Notes: generated by a model from the sequence alone, not told the origin. 47,160 nt of DNA from Sphingomonas sp. OV641 (GCF_900109205.1 NZ_FNZB01000010.1:1-47160); one strand, 5' to 3'. Counted from the first letter of the stretch, positions 23,507-33,443 are shown. A program made the numbers and translations.

Positions 23507-26500
23507 TTTCTCAACTGCCACCGCCTCGGATCGACCGGAGCGCCATCCCTCCATAATTCATAATGAAGGTGCGACCCGGTCGATTTCCCTGTGCTGCCAA
23601 CGCGGCCAATCACAGCCCCGGCCTCGACCGTACTTCCTACCTGGAAGCCAGACCGGTCCTGCATATGGAAGTATTTGCTCTGTGAGCCGTCGCCGTGTTG
23701 CAGGACCACATAATTCCCGGCACCGTTGGCTTGGAAGTCGTTCCGAATGACCTGACCCGATGCAGGCGCGCGGATCTCCGTCCCGGCTGGCGCTGCAATA
23801 TCCACCCCTCGGTGATGCCGTCCAGGCTCGCCCGTGACCGGATCGATCCGACCACCCATTCCCGAACTCAGCCGCCCCGAAATCGGCAGCATCGTTCGCT
23901 CACCGCGAGGGACTTCGTAAACATGGCTGGTGCCAGCACCTATGCCCAGATTGTCACGGACCCAGTTGCGCGCGCCCTCAACACCCGGAAGTGTCGTCGT
24001 GATCCACGCGTCATTGCGCTCTTGGACATGGTCAACTAGCTGACCCGCCGTCCCTCTCGCCTCGTCGACACCATTGCCGACCTCGAATGCGCCACGCGTG
24101 ATGCGCGCTGACGCGTTCGGAATCGCGTCAGCGACGTTGCCGGCCAGGTCAAGGTCGCGCGAACTCTCGCGGATCGAAACATCTGGCCCTTGCGCCCTGA
24201 CACCCGCTGCCCGCTGATTGCCCCATTGTTGTACCGCACCCGGCGTCGCCGATGCAGGGCCATGCAATTGCCCGGAAAGGCGCTCAGGCACGCTTACACC
24301 CAGTTCGTCGCGAACCAAAGCGACGCGGCGCTCCATGAACTCGCCCAGCAGGATATCGCGCACCTGTTCCTGTTGCGGCGTGCGCGGCATGACCATGCCC
24401 GGCGTCCACCCGAACTGCGACAGCGTGTCGTCGCCGAGAAGCCGCTCCTGGGCATACACGACAAACTCCTGGCTCTCGTTCCGGTTGAGGGACCAGCCCC
24501 GCGCCGAGGACTCCCTCACATCATTGCTGACCCGCTGGAACGTCTCTTCGGCTCGAGTTGCTTCCAACGACGCCGACCGCGACTCCCCGACGCTGACGCC
24601 GAGCTTCTGCGACAGCGACCGAACCTCGCTATCTCCGCTCGTGCTCGATTCACGCATGAATTCGTCGCGTGCTGCCCGGGCCTGCGTCGAATTCGTCTCC
24701 TTAGTAAGATAATCCGAGAGCTCAGAATACGCCTGTTCGCCCGAAATGCGTCTGTCCGTATTCTCGCTGGCGATTGATGCGATCTTGGCTGCCAAGCCTG
24801 CTTTTGTATCGACCTTCCACAACTTCGCCGCAATCGAAAGGCCTGCATCCGCACTTCCCGTCATTTGGGTCGCTCGTGCTATACTCTGACTGTCGGACTC
24901 ACTAAGCCCAAAGCGACTGGTCAGCCCGGTGGAAAGGCTCCGAGATGCCTCCGTCATTCTGGTGATGCTGTTATTGAACCCCGACCCCGTCTCGGTCGAA
25001 CTCCCCCGCCGATGCTCAGCGGCCGTCAACAGATCCGTCGCCGTCGTCGCTGTCGCGTTCCAGGATTGCGATGCCGCGCTGCGGAGCGACTGGGTGTGCG
25101 TCTGCCCGTCCGAGAGCGCGCGGCTCATGCTGCTGTCGAATCCGGCGGTCCGCGTCGGCGTGAACGCGAGGTTCGAGATGCCCTGGCGCGTATCGAACGC
25201 GTTGGTCCCGTCCGCGAAGCCGTATGTCACCCCGCCATCGGCATTGGTGAACGTGCCGACCGAATAGCCCGAATTGAACTTGGGCTGATCGTCGAACTTG
25301 TTCGCCTGGGTCATGCCAGACGTCAGGTTCTGGAACGAGGTGTTGCCATACGAATAGTTGCCGGTCGTGCGCTCGGTCGCCGCCTGCTCGGCCGCGCTGT
25401 GCGCCGGCTGCAGCATCGAGGTGGCGTGTCCCGCAATCGCCATCGCGCCGCGCGCCATGCCGCCGGCGATGAACGGCACGCTCATCATCAGGAAGCCCGC
25501 GAGCGTCGAGATCGATTCATTGACGCTCGCCATGCCGTCCGAGACCAGCAGCGTCGGCCCGATCGGCGCCGCCGCATGGTAGAGGCTCGCCGCCCTGCTC
25601 ATCACGAACATGTGCAGGATGACGTAGAGCGGCCCCCAGGAGGCGAGGTAGAAGAACCCGGTCGCATAGCCCTTCAGCGTCTGCAGGCCGGTCCTGGGGA
25701 ACAGGAACAGCGGGAAGAGCACCGGGAACATCGCGTAGAATACGACCGTCAGGACGATGCCGAGGAGCGGCACCCAGGTCATCGCCTGCGTCGCGATCGA
25801 GGTGTAGGTGTTCTTGGCCTGCGCGTCCGCGCGCTGCGACGCATAGGCGTCCCACCCCGCATCGGAGAAGCTCTCGCGCGCGGCCAGGAACGCGTCGATC
25901 ATCGAGATCTGCTTGAGGTACGAATAGGCATCGGTCGAGGTGCCGTGCATCTGTGCCGCGACCACCGGCAGGTCATCGCGGATGCGCTGGGCCGCGATCG
26001 TGTCGGCGATGCCGGGATAGGCGTTCCTGGCGAACGGGATCAGATCCTTGTCGTAGGCGGTCTGCCACTGGGCATCCATGCGCGAATAGGCTTCGTTGCA
26101 CGGGATGATCGAGTTTTCGGTGGTGCCGGGGCCTGTCGAGGTGATCCACCGCTGGCTGCGCGCCGGCGACCCCGGCCCGATCGATTCCCACAGATTGCTG
26201 GTCTTGGTGAGATCGTCCATCGCCTTGAACCCGAGCAGCACGTCATAGAAGGTGCATTGCTTCAGGTGTTCGTCGAGGTTCGCGCGGAACACGCTGTCCG
26301 TGATCTGGAAGGTGCGCGCCTTGTCCATCAGCCGCGCGCCGTAGATCATGCCGTTGTTGGTCAGCGCGAGCGCGTTGGGCATGACGAACACGGTCTCGGC
26401 CGAGCGCGTCATCCAGTCGCCGACCTGGCTCGTGAACGAGGCCATCACGCCAAGGCCCAGCGGCACGTTGTCGACCACCGAGGGCGCGAGCGCGGGGTTA

Positions 26501-26757
26501 ATCCGGTCGGTCACCTTCACCGTGACGGTCGGGACCATCAGCATCATGTAGATGAGCGTCGACTGGAGGAACCAGTTGAACCACGCCCGCCAGTCGAGCG
26601 AGAAGGCGACGACGAACAGCGAGTAGATGAAGCCCATCACCATCACGACCTGGAGCATCGAGCGGTAGCCCCCGCCCCCGGTCCATGCCGCGACCGCGTT
26701 GAAGACGTTGACGATATATTCGCCCCCGCCGATCGTGAAGACTTCGAGCCCGCCCAT
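23503..26757 (-). CDS. traG: TraG-like mating-pair protein fused to an M23 peptidase domain
   Basis: 1084 residues. The N-terminal ~480 residues have several membrane helices (MVMGFIYSLFVVAFSLDW, WVPLLGIVLTVVFYAMFP and FLMMSVPFIAGGMARGAM), the TraG_N layout of F-type systems, with roles in pilus assembly and mating-pair stabilisation. A long polar, Ser/Thr/Ala-rich periplasmic region follows. The last ~125 residues are a LytM/M23 endopeptidase domain: SSGMGGRIDPVTGEPG, HHRGVDIAAPAGTEI (zinc His and Asp) and SHLHYELWRDG (His-x-His). All metal ligands are present. In F, a separate lytic enzyme (Orf169) opens peptidoglycan; here the hydrolase is fused to TraG. It is the last gene of the tra operon. 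Confidence 0.9.
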   Translation of the reverse strand: MGGLEVFTIGGGEYIVNVFNAVAAWTGGGGYRSMLQVVMVMGFIYSLFVVAFSLDWRAWFNWFLQSTLIYMMLMVPTVTVKVTDRINPALAPSVVDNVPLGLGVMASFTSQVGDWMTRSAETVFVMPNALALTNNGMIYGARLMDKARTFQITDSVFRANLDEHLKQCTFYDVLLGFKAMDDLTKTSNLWESIGPGSPARSQRWITSTGPGTTENSIIPCNEAYSRMDAQWQTAYDKDLIPFARNAYPGIADTIAAQRIRDDLPVVAAQMHGTSTDAYSYLKQISMIDAFLAARESFSDAGWDAYASQRADAQAKNTYTSIATQAMTWVPLLGIVLTVVFYAMFPVLFPLFLFPRTGLQTLKGYATGFFYLASWGPLYVILHMFVMSRAASLYHAAAPIGPTLLVSDGMASVNESISTLAGFLMMSVPFIAGGMARGAMAIAGHATSMLQPAHSAAEQAATERTTGNYSYGNTSFQNLTSGMTQANKFDDQPKFNSGYSVGTFTNADGGVTYGFADGTNAFDTRQGISNLAFTPTRTAGFDSSMSRALSDGQTHTQSLRSAASQSWNATATTATDLLTAAEHRRGSSTETGSGFNNSITRMTEASRSLSTGLTSRFGLSESDSQSIARATQMTGSADAGLSIAAKLWKVDTKAGLAAKIASIASENTDRRISGEQAYSELSDYLTKETNSTQARAARDEFMRESSTSGDSEVRSLSQKLGVSVGESRSASLEATRAEETFQRVSNDVRESSARGWSLNRNESQEFVVYAQERLLGDDTLSQFGWTPGMVMPRTPQQEQVRDILLGEFMERRVALVRDELGVSVPERLSGQLHGPASATPGAVQQWGNQRAAGVRAQGPDVSIRESSRDLDLAGNVADAIPNASARITRGAFEVGNGVDEARGTAGQLVDHVQERNDAWITTTLPGVEGARNWVRDNLGIGAGTSHVYEVPRGERTMLPISGRLSSGMGGRIDPVTGEPGRHHRGVDIAAPAGTEIRAPASGQVIRNDFQANGAGNYVVLQHGDGSQSKYFHMQDRSGFQVGSTVEAGAVIGRVGSTGKSTGSHLHYELWRDGAPVDPRRWQLRN

Positions 26758-26781
26758 CGCCGTCGCTCCCTTGCCGCCGTG

Positions 26782-28224
26782 TTACCGCAAGCCCTGCGCG
26801 CTGAGGCCGCGTCCGAACCGGAGCGAAGCCGACAACTGCGGGCTCATGGTGTTCTTGAGGGTGGATTCCATGAACTGGGTGTATTGGATCACCCGGTAGG
26901 TATTGGAGATCTGCCCGGCCATCTTCTCGCTGCGCCGCGACAGCTCGGTCTTCACGCTGTCGACCTGGGCGCGCCACGCCTTGAACTCGTCGGTCGAGAC
27001 GAACTTTGCGCCCGCCTGCGCCTGCGAGATCGTGTCCAGCATCCGGTCGAGCATCGACATCAACATGTCGATCGCGACCATCTCGGCGAGGGTCGCGCGA
27101 TCGCCGCCCGACAGGCCCATGTGCGCCGCCTCGTTGACGACGAGGATCTTGTAGAGCGGGATCGAGGTCATCCCGAGCAGCGCGATCTCGTCACCCGACA
27201 GCGCGGCGTTGGAGCGGATCTTGCCCGACATGCTGTCCATCGCCTTGAGGACGCGCGTACGCAGCGCCTCGTTGGTCGAGATGCTTAGCTTGGTGGGCGT
27301 GGGCTTCAGACACCCCTTGTCGTCGGTCGTGTCGCACTGCCACACGTCGGTCGGCGCCGAGGCGGTGCCGTCGAGCAGCGCCTGATAGGTGTCCCAGCTG
27401 GCCGGCGCGATGAACTGGAACGCGCCCATGCTGTCTTTCGCCTTCGTCGCGTCATAAATGATCGTGCCGACCATCGTCATGAGGAACTCGGCATATTCCC
27501 GGGACGGTTTGGTTGCGCTCTTGGCGTTCAGTGCATACCAGGTGTAATTCTTCGACTGGACCAGCTCGGCGTCGTCGCCGGCACGCGCGATCGTATCCTC
27601 ACGCTCGCCCTTGTTGGTGCAGCCGTGGCGCGCCGCGGCCGCGTCGGAGAAGAAGCCCTTCGCCCCGCCGACCTGCTGGCAGATCGTCGAGGACGCCCCG
27701 TCCATCGCCGGCCACAGCGAGCCGACCGCCTGCTGCGCCGCCTCGCAGGAGGACATGTTGAACGCGTTCAGCTGCTGCACGCGCTGGCTCATGTCCTTCA
27801 TCACCCCGCCGATCTGCGCGGAGATGCTGTCGATCGCGAGCTGGAAGGCGAAGCCGATCGCGTTGTTGGCGGTCGCCTTGAGCATCGCCACGATCTCGTC
27901 GGCGTTGATGAACGAGAATGACCCCGCGAACAGGTCGATGCCACCGCAGCCGCCGCGCGCGCTGGGGAGCGCGACGCTGACCGGGTTGATCGACTTCTGC
28001 GGAAAGCGGCTCCACAGCGAACCACCCGAGTAATAGCCCGCCGACTGCCCCTGGAAGGCGGTCGGGCCGGTCACGTTCGCGGCCGCGCCCGACTTGTTGA
28101 AATAGCTGTTCATCTCGCCCTGGACGTCGGCCATCGCCGGCGTCGCGACGAGACCGCCAAGCGCGAGGATCATGCTGGCCTGCGCGAGAACCGCGGCGCA
28201 GAAGCGGACGATCGAGCGGACCAT
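26782..28224 (-). CDS. traH: TraH-type pilus assembly protein
   Basis: 480 residues with a signal peptide (about 1-33). TraH is a periplasmic and outer-membrane-associated protein of F-type systems needed for pilus extension. Seen: GGCGGIDLFAGSFSF-like ARGGCGGIDLFAGSF near residue 100, cysteines SSCEAAQQAVG and STICQQVG, and a long helical C-terminal part (AMDSMSGKIRSNAALSGDE, MLMSMLDRMLDTISQAQ). Its start overlaps the traF stop (TGATG) and traG follows after 24 bases, the usual traF-traH-traG order. Confidence 0.92.
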   Translation of the reverse strand: MVRSIVRFCAAVLAQASMILALGGLVATPAMADVQGEMNSYFNKSGAAANVTGPTAFQGQSAGYYSGGSLWSRFPQKSINPVSVALPSARGGCGGIDLFAGSFSFINADEIVAMLKATANNAIGFAFQLAIDSISAQIGGVMKDMSQRVQQLNAFNMSSCEAAQQAVGSLWPAMDGASSTICQQVGGAKGFFSDAAAARHGCTNKGEREDTIARAGDDAELVQSKNYTWYALNAKSATKPSREYAEFLMTMVGTIIYDATKAKDSMGAFQFIAPASWDTYQALLDGTASAPTDVWQCDTTDDKGCLKPTPTKLSISTNEALRTRVLKAMDSMSGKIRSNAALSGDEIALLGMTSIPLYKILVVNEAAHMGLSGGDRATLAEMVAIDMLMSMLDRMLDTISQAQAGAKFVSTDEFKAWRAQVDSVKTELSRRSEKMAGQISNTYRVIQYTQFMESTLKNTMSPQLSASLRFGRGLSAQGLR

Positions 28225-29132
28225 CAGAAGTCACTCCCGGGCTTGACGCTGGTCAGTGTGAAGATGCGGTTCATCACCTCGTCGGCCGCCATCACGCCGT
28301 AGCCGATCGGCATCGGCTGCTTGGTGACGGTGTCGAATAGGACGAGCGCGGGCACCTGCTGGCCGCGCATGCCCATCGCCTTGTATTGCCCGGTGTCGAC
28401 CGTGTAGTTCGGGAAGGCACGGGTCGGCCCGCCATCGAGCGAGATCGCCATGACGGTCAGGCCGAAGCGATCCGAGACGCTGCGCATGATCGGCCCGAAG
28501 GTCTCGCACGCGGCGCAGGCCGACGAGTAGAAATAGAACACGCCGTACCGCTGGGAGATCTGCGACAACACGCGCTCGCGATCGGCGTTGCGCGTGTCGA
28601 GCCAGGTTCGCTTGCCCAGCTGGCTGACGGGGCGCTGGAGCGTGTAGTCGAGGTCGGGGTTCTGCCACACCGTGCGCTGCCACATGTCGGCGAACGACGA
28701 GGCGCGATCGAGCTGCTCGCGCTGGAAGGCGATATAGTGGCTGATGTTCTCGGGCGTCGGCTCGAGGATCGCCCGCGCCTTCAACTCCTCCAGCTGTTTC
28801 GAGATCGCCGCAAGCTGCTCGGCCGACGACCGCGCGGGCTGCGCCGACCGCTGCTCGGCGGGCTTGGCTTTGGGCTTGTCGCAGTAGAACCAGGTGCCGA
28901 GCCGCCGTTCGCGGCAGTAGAAGTCGTCGCCGGTCTGCGCCGCGACGCGGTCGGCCGATCCGAGATCGTCCGCGCTGCCATAGCTATCCTGACCGCCATC
29001 GCGGCCGTCGTCACCGGCATCGCGGGTGGACGACACCGAATCCGGCAGCGGCGTCAGCTCCTGCGCCGTCGCCGGCGTCAGCACGGGCGATGCGACCGAG
29101 AGGATGAGAGCGAGGGTCAGGGCCTTGCGCAT
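28224..29132 (-). CDS. traF: F-type TraF, thioredoxin-fold pilus assembly protein
   Basis: 302 residues with a signal peptide (about 1-23). A coiled-coil-like segment (SAEQLAAISKQLEELKARA) precedes the thioredoxin-like domain, whose first strand FYFYSSACAACETFGPIMRS carries a Cys-Ala-Ala-Cys motif; the cis-Pro region is GQQVPALVLFD. F TraF itself lacks an active CXXC, so this version may have redox activity in folding Cys-rich TraN and TraU. Neighbours and order match F-type operons. Confidence 0.9.
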   Translation of the reverse strand: MRKALTLALILSVASPVLTPATAQELTPLPDSVSSTRDAGDDGRDGGQDSYGSADDLGSADRVAAQTGDDFYCRERRLGTWFYCDKPKAKPAEQRSAQPARSSAEQLAAISKQLEELKARAILEPTPENISHYIAFQREQLDRASSFADMWQRTVWQNPDLDYTLQRPVSQLGKRTWLDTRNADRERVLSQISQRYGVFYFYSSACAACETFGPIMRSVSDRFGLTVMAISLDGGPTRAFPNYTVDTGQYKAMGMRGQQVPALVLFDTVTKQPMPIGYGVMAADEVMNRIFTLTSVKPGSDF

Positions 29133-29133
29133 G

Positions 29134-29541
29134 TCAGTCGTCCTTCTTCTTCTGCTTTTCGCGATCTTCCTGTTCGCGGCGGGTGAGGTAGGATTTGAGC
29201 GTTCCGAGGAGCGACGGCTCCTTGAGCGACACGAGCTGCGCCATGTCGTCGGCGAGGATGCGGAACAGGTTGCCGTACACCCCGATGATGAGGTTGCGGG
29301 CGTGCCGGCGCGGGTAGAGCGTCTCGCCCCGGCGCAGGATGAGGTTGGCGCGGATCAGCCGCGCGATCGTCGGTTCGAGATCGGCGACGCAGAGCTTCGT
29401 ATCGAACCAGCTGTCGAGCGTCGGGATGAGGAACCCGGCCGGGTGCGGTCCGGCGCGCAGGAGTGCGATCAGCACCGCGAATTCCGCGACCGAAAGGTCG
29501 GGAAACGGACGATGGTCCGACAGATGCGTCACGCCGGTCAT
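29134..29541 (-). CDS. Unknown tra-operon protein, possibly winged-helix
   Basis: 135 residues from the ATG at 29541, overlapping the traN stop; it ends one base before traF. No signal peptide, so cytoplasmic. The N-terminal ~100 residues alternate helix and strand (LSVAEFAVLIALLRAG, LEPTIARLIRANLILRRG, TLYPRRHARNLIIGVYG), which could be a winged-helix fold. The C-terminus is a charged tail (RREQEDREKQKKKDD). It is not a core T4SS protein I know. Confidence 0.6.
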   Translation of the reverse strand: MTGVTHLSDHRPFPDLSVAEFAVLIALLRAGPHPAGFLIPTLDSWFDTKLCVADLEPTIARLIRANLILRRGETLYPRRHARNLIIGVYGNLFRILADDMAQLVSLKEPSLLGTLKSYLTRREQEDREKQKKKDD

Positions 29542-31673
29542 TGGTTCTTCTTCGCCTCGTAATAGGCCTTGATCCGCTCCTGGATCTGGCGTGAGGTTTC
29601 GATCTCGTCGGGCAGCTTCGCGGCGTCGACGAACTCGGCATAGACCTCGGTGAAATCCATCACCGACAGATCGAGGCGCGAGAATTCGTCGAGCGTGAAC
29701 CCCTTGCAGGTTTCCTTCTTGGCGCTGCCCCACGGCTTGTTGATCTGCGGGCGACCCTGTTCCTGCAGGATGCGCGACAGCTTGCTCTCGAAGCAGCAAT
29801 AGGCCGTCTTCTTGGAGGTGCAGATGCCCAGCACCTTGTCCGAGCAATATTCGCCCAGCTTGTGGCACATCCCCATCCGGTCCTGCACGTCGAGCAGCTT
29901 CTCGTCGTTCGAGCACATGAACATCGTCAGGAACGGCGTCGCGAGCGCGGCGATCGCCACCGGCCCGCCCGCGATCGCGGCCGCGCCGGCAGCGGTCGTG
30001 ATGAGGCCCGAGGCCTTGCCCGCGCAGCAGTTGACCAGTCCGAACACCGGCTTGTGGCAGGTCTGCCGCTTGCCCGAGAACAGCGTCAGCGTATCGGGAT
30101 CGAACTCGGCATTGGCCTGGCCCAGCGCGTGCAGCCCGACCACGGCGTCCTTGAACTCGGTCGACGCCTCGCGCTCGACCGGTTCGCATTCGCCGTCGAT
30201 GCAATAGACGTCATCACCGCAGATATATTGCTTGGGACCGGTCGAAGGCGGCGTCGGGACCGGGCATTTGTAGACCTTCGTCGTGACCTGGCACGGACCG
30301 GACTGCGGATCGTCGAGGCACTCGTCACGCAGGAAGGTGCATTTCCCGCCGTTCTCCAGATCGCTGCAATCGGACGCCTGGGTGATGCGCTGACAGGTGA
30401 ACGGCCGCGACCACGCCCAGCACGATGCCGTGACCGACACACCGTCGATGATCCGCGTCTCAGGCCCCTCGGTGCAGACCTCCGGGCCGGTCGCGGTGCA
30501 GGCGGTGTCGGACACCAGCGCCGGACAGCTTCCCTCATTGCGCGTCAGCGTGACCTCGCGCGTGCCTTCCTTCCTGAGATACACCGTGCCGGTCGCGTAA
30601 TTCTGGTGGGCCGGGATCTCGGCCTGGGGTATTTCGGCCGAGCAGGAATAGAGCTGCGCGGTGGTGCGCATTGAGGACAGGCTCTTGCACCAGCGACGAT
30701 AGTCTTCGACGTTGTCGCCGCCCGCCCCCAATTCGATCTGCGCATCGCAGATATGCGGCGTCCCCGCCTCGACCCGGCACAGGCCGGCGCTGACCTTGGC
30801 CTGCATGACGCTGTTGCGCGCGAACCCCTGGCCCTCGTTCTGGTCGCGCACGCCGTAGTAGAAGTACCTGAGCGTATCGACGATTACCGGGTCCATCCTG
30901 CCGGTGCAGGTCGCAGGCGTTTCCTCGAGCTTCGCGCCCTTGTTGCAGGTCGCCTCGTAATAATCGGTGGTGCCGTTGGGAGGCAGCGGCTTGCAGCTAC
31001 CGTCGGCGCCGCCCACCGACTGACCGGCGAGATAGCTGTTCGGGTCCTTCTCGACGTCCTGCGCGCGCGTGAGATCGCCGGCAGGTACGGTCACGACCTT
31101 GCGGCCCGGATCGGTGACGAGCTGCCACGCCTCGTTCGCGCCAGCGGCCGACCCGCCGGCCGCGATCAGCGCATCGGGATCATCGGCATAGGCTTCGCCG
31201 GGCTGCGTGCCGCTGCTGAAGCCCGGGATGGTCGAGGGCAGATCGGTAGAGGAGATGATGCCGCCCGAAGCCTGGCGTGCCGGGGTCGCCAGTGCCTTCG
31301 CCGCGGCGCGTGCCGCCGCCATGTCCCCTTTGGGATAGGTGTAGGTCGAACTGCTCGACTGCGCGCTCGGCTCGGCCGCGACAGCATTGCTCGACGCTGC
31401 GGGCTGAACCGTGCGGGCGGTGCTGGCGGTGGTCCGCGCGGGAGCCGCGCTCGGCTCGGCGACGCTGGTCACCGTCGTCCTGGCGACCGGCGCGGATGTG
31501 GGTGTGGGGGTCGGGGTGGGCTTGGGGGTCGTGTCGCTGAAGTAGGTGTAGTCGCCCAGGCCGTAGAAGTCGCCGACGCCCTGCTGGCCCTGCTGAGTGG
31601 ACTGGGCCTGGGCGAGCGCCTGCGCTGCCAGGACCGGCGCGAGGAGACCGATCAGGAGGCGGCCCCCCCGCAC
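29538..31673 (-). CDS. traN: TraN-type mating-pair stabilisation protein
   Basis: 711 residues from a GTG at 31673. A signal peptide (about 1-22) and a Thr/Ser/Ala-rich low-complexity region (about 40-130) precede a very cysteine-rich body of the TraN type (CTGRMDPVIVDTLRYFYYG, VCTEGPETRIIDG, KYICGDDVYCIDGECEPVE, FGLVNCCAGKASGL, TAYCCFESKLSRILQEQGR). TraN is the outer-membrane protein that touches the recipient and sets host preference; the variable low-complexity part is where such differences would lie. More than 30 cysteines explain the need for the DsbC-like protein encoded upstream. Confidence 0.92.
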   Translation of the reverse strand: MRGGRLLIGLLAPVLAAQALAQAQSTQQGQQGVGDFYGLGDYTYFSDTTPKPTPTPTPTSAPVARTTVTSVAEPSAAPARTTASTARTVQPAASSNAVAAEPSAQSSSSTYTYPKGDMAAARAAAKALATPARQASGGIISSTDLPSTIPGFSSGTQPGEAYADDPDALIAAGGSAAGANEAWQLVTDPGRKVVTVPAGDLTRAQDVEKDPNSYLAGQSVGGADGSCKPLPPNGTTDYYEATCNKGAKLEETPATCTGRMDPVIVDTLRYFYYGVRDQNEGQGFARNSVMQAKVSAGLCRVEAGTPHICDAQIELGAGGDNVEDYRRWCKSLSSMRTTAQLYSCSAEIPQAEIPAHQNYATGTVYLRKEGTREVTLTRNEGSCPALVSDTACTATGPEVCTEGPETRIIDGVSVTASCWAWSRPFTCQRITQASDCSDLENGGKCTFLRDECLDDPQSGPCQVTTKVYKCPVPTPPSTGPKQYICGDDVYCIDGECEPVEREASTEFKDAVVGLHALGQANAEFDPDTLTLFSGKRQTCHKPVFGLVNCCAGKASGLITTAAGAAAIAGGPVAIAALATPFLTMFMCSNDEKLLDVQDRMGMCHKLGEYCSDKVLGICTSKKTAYCCFESKLSRILQEQGRPQINKPWGSAKKETCKGFTLDEFSRLDLSVMDFTEVYAEFVDAAKLPDEIETSRQIQERIKAYYEAKKNQ

Positions 31674-31676
31674 GGC

Positions 31677-32420
31677 TCAGGGATTCCGGCCGAGATTGGC
31701 GAGGGCGGTCCGCGCGACCAGAGCGCCCGGTCCGTTCTCGCCCGCGAACGTCTCCAGCGCGTAGCGCACTGTGACGTTGCCTTCGATGCGGTCGAACGGA
31801 GGCGGCGTCGTCTTGCAGGTGAGGCCGTCGCACGGCGTGAAGTCGCTCGACGAGACCACCATCGTCGGGACCGCGGTAACGTCGAACGCGCGGAACAGGC
31901 GCGGGTCGATCCCGATCGAGGCGAACTGCTGGTCCTTCTCGACCACCTTGGAGAGCGCGGCGATGAACGCCTTGCCCGAATTGCCGGGGAAGCCCCGGAA
32001 CACCACGACGCCGCCAGCGGCCGAGGTATCGGCGATGATCCGCTTCAGCGCCTGTTCGGGCATCGAGGTGGACACGAACACCATGAACTGCGGCGCGGTG
32101 CCTTGGGCCTCCTTGAGGTTGGCCGAGGCGGCCTGGATCATCTCGTCGAAGTCGACCGCGCCCGCCGGCCCCCTGGGCAGGTTCGCCTTGTCGATCGTGC
32201 GCATCTGTTCCAGCGCGACCGCCTGCACGGTCTGCGCATCCTTGCGGAACGCGTCGCCGCGGCGCTCGACCTCATTCACGAGCGCGGTCGCGTCCTGTTC
32301 GGACTTGGCCGATCGCGCGCGGATCGCGTCGAGATCGAGCCCCTCGACGGTCTGGGCGAGAACGGCGCAGCCGGTGCCGATCGAGGCGATGGCGAGCGCG
32401 GAAAGGAGGAACTTCTTCAT
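31677..32420 (-). CDS. trbC: F-type TrbC pilus assembly protein
   Basis: 247 residues with a signal peptide (about 1-22). A helical N-terminal half precedes the TrbC_Ftype thioredoxin-like domain: QFMVFVSTSMPEQALKRII, GGVVVFRGFPGNS, SIGIDPRLFRAFDVTAVPT (cis-Pro) and DFTPCDGLTC. It is periplasmic and needed for pilus formation. It sits between traU and traN, as in F. Gene spacing is 3 bases to traN. Confidence 0.92.
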   Translation of the reverse strand: MKKFLLSALAIASIGTGCAVLAQTVEGLDLDAIRARSAKSEQDATALVNEVERRGDAFRKDAQTVQAVALEQMRTIDKANLPRGPAGAVDFDEMIQAASANLKEAQGTAPQFMVFVSTSMPEQALKRIIADTSAAGGVVVFRGFPGNSGKAFIAALSKVVEKDQQFASIGIDPRLFRAFDVTAVPTMVVSSSDFTPCDGLTCKTTPPPFDRIEGNVTVRYALETFAGENGPGALVARTALANLGRNP

Positions 32421-32429
32421 GTCAGATCC

Positions 32430-33443
32430 TCACAGCATGCAGCAGTTGCGCTTGCGCCAGAGCAGGTAGCCGAAGTCCTCGCCCTTGACGGGGAAGGCCC
32501 GGCCCGCGTCGGGCGGGAGCGTCGTCGCGCCGATCGGCGAGCAGGCATATTTGCCGCTCACCGTGGGCGTCGGATTGGTCATCTGGATGCGGTATTGCGA
32601 CTTCTTCAGGATCGGCATGACGTACTTGTTGCAGAGCGCCTTCGATCCCGCGGTGCCCCACGCCAGCCCCTGCCGGTGCATCTTGAACAGGAGCCGCTCG
32701 GCCGCGAGACGCGACGACTGGACCGGCGAATTGTGCGCCGCGATGTTGCCGTTCATCGGGAACATCGAGCCGTTGCAGCCCGAGCACCAGAACATCGGGT
32801 CGATCGGCAGCTTCGCGCTCGCCGCGACGCAGTCGGCCGCGCAGGCGGCGACCGCGATCGGATTGTTGAACAGTGCGACCTCGGGGTTGATGAGCGTGGT
32901 CAGCACGTCGTCGTTCCACAAGGGATCGATCTCGGTCATGTAGGCGACGTCGAACGACGCCTGTTCGAAACACAGGAAGTCGGTCAGGATCTCCATCCAG
33001 TAGAGCAAGGGATAGACGTAATAATGCGCCTGCCAGTTGGCGCTGGCCTGGGTCGCGCCGCCCTTGATGAGCGGGCCGGTATACTGCCCCTGCCCGATAT
33101 CGAGCCCCGGATTGAGGCGAAGTCCGCCGAGATTCGGGAAGCACCACGGCTTGGTGGTCACATCGACGAGCCGCGCCGGTTCCCAGAAGCCGATCGAGAT
33201 GCCGATGCGCGGGATCGGCGAACCGCACGCACAGACCGGCAGGCTTGGGTTCTTGGTATCGGGTCGGCTCCCCGGCCAGATGTGCGCGCCGCCCACCGAC
33301 AGCGGGAACAGGCACGACCAGCAGACGTCGGTGATCGGGTTGACGAACTTGCCGGTGCAGTTGGCCGGGAGCGCGCTCGCCGGCGCCGGCAGCAGCGCGA
33401 ACGCGGCGATCATGCCGAGCAGGGTGAGCAGGCGGCGGATCAT
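32430..33443 (-). CDS. traU: TraU-type conjugation protein
   Basis: 337 residues from MIRRLLTLLG at 33443, overlapping the previous stop (ATGA). A signal peptide (about 1-24) precedes the TraU body: CTGKFVNPITDVCWSCLFPL, VCACGSPIPRIGISIGFWEP, YYVYPLLYWMEILTDFLC, CSGCNGSMFPMNGN and a Cys-rich end (RKRNCCML). TraU is periplasmic and important for DNA transfer more than for pilus assembly. Cysteine positions look complete. Confidence 0.94.
   Translation of the reverse strand: MIRRLLTLLGMIAAFALLPAPASALPANCTGKFVNPITDVCWSCLFPLSVGGAHIWPGSRPDTKNPSLPVCACGSPIPRIGISIGFWEPARLVDVTTKPWCFPNLGGLRLNPGLDIGQGQYTGPLIKGGATQASANWQAHYYVYPLLYWMEILTDFLCFEQASFDVAYMTEIDPLWNDDVLTTLINPEVALFNNPIAVAACAADCVAASAKLPIDPMFWCSGCNGSMFPMNGNIAAHNSPVQSSRLAAERLLFKMHRQGLAWGTAGSKALCNKYVMPILKKSQYRIQMTNPTPTVSGKYACSPIGATTLPPDAGRAFPVKGEDFGYLLWRKRNCCML

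Noticed and set aside
24865..27288. Plus-strand open frame of about 800 codons
   Set aside because: Antisense to traG and traH, with no recognisable motif and very Arg-rich composition.
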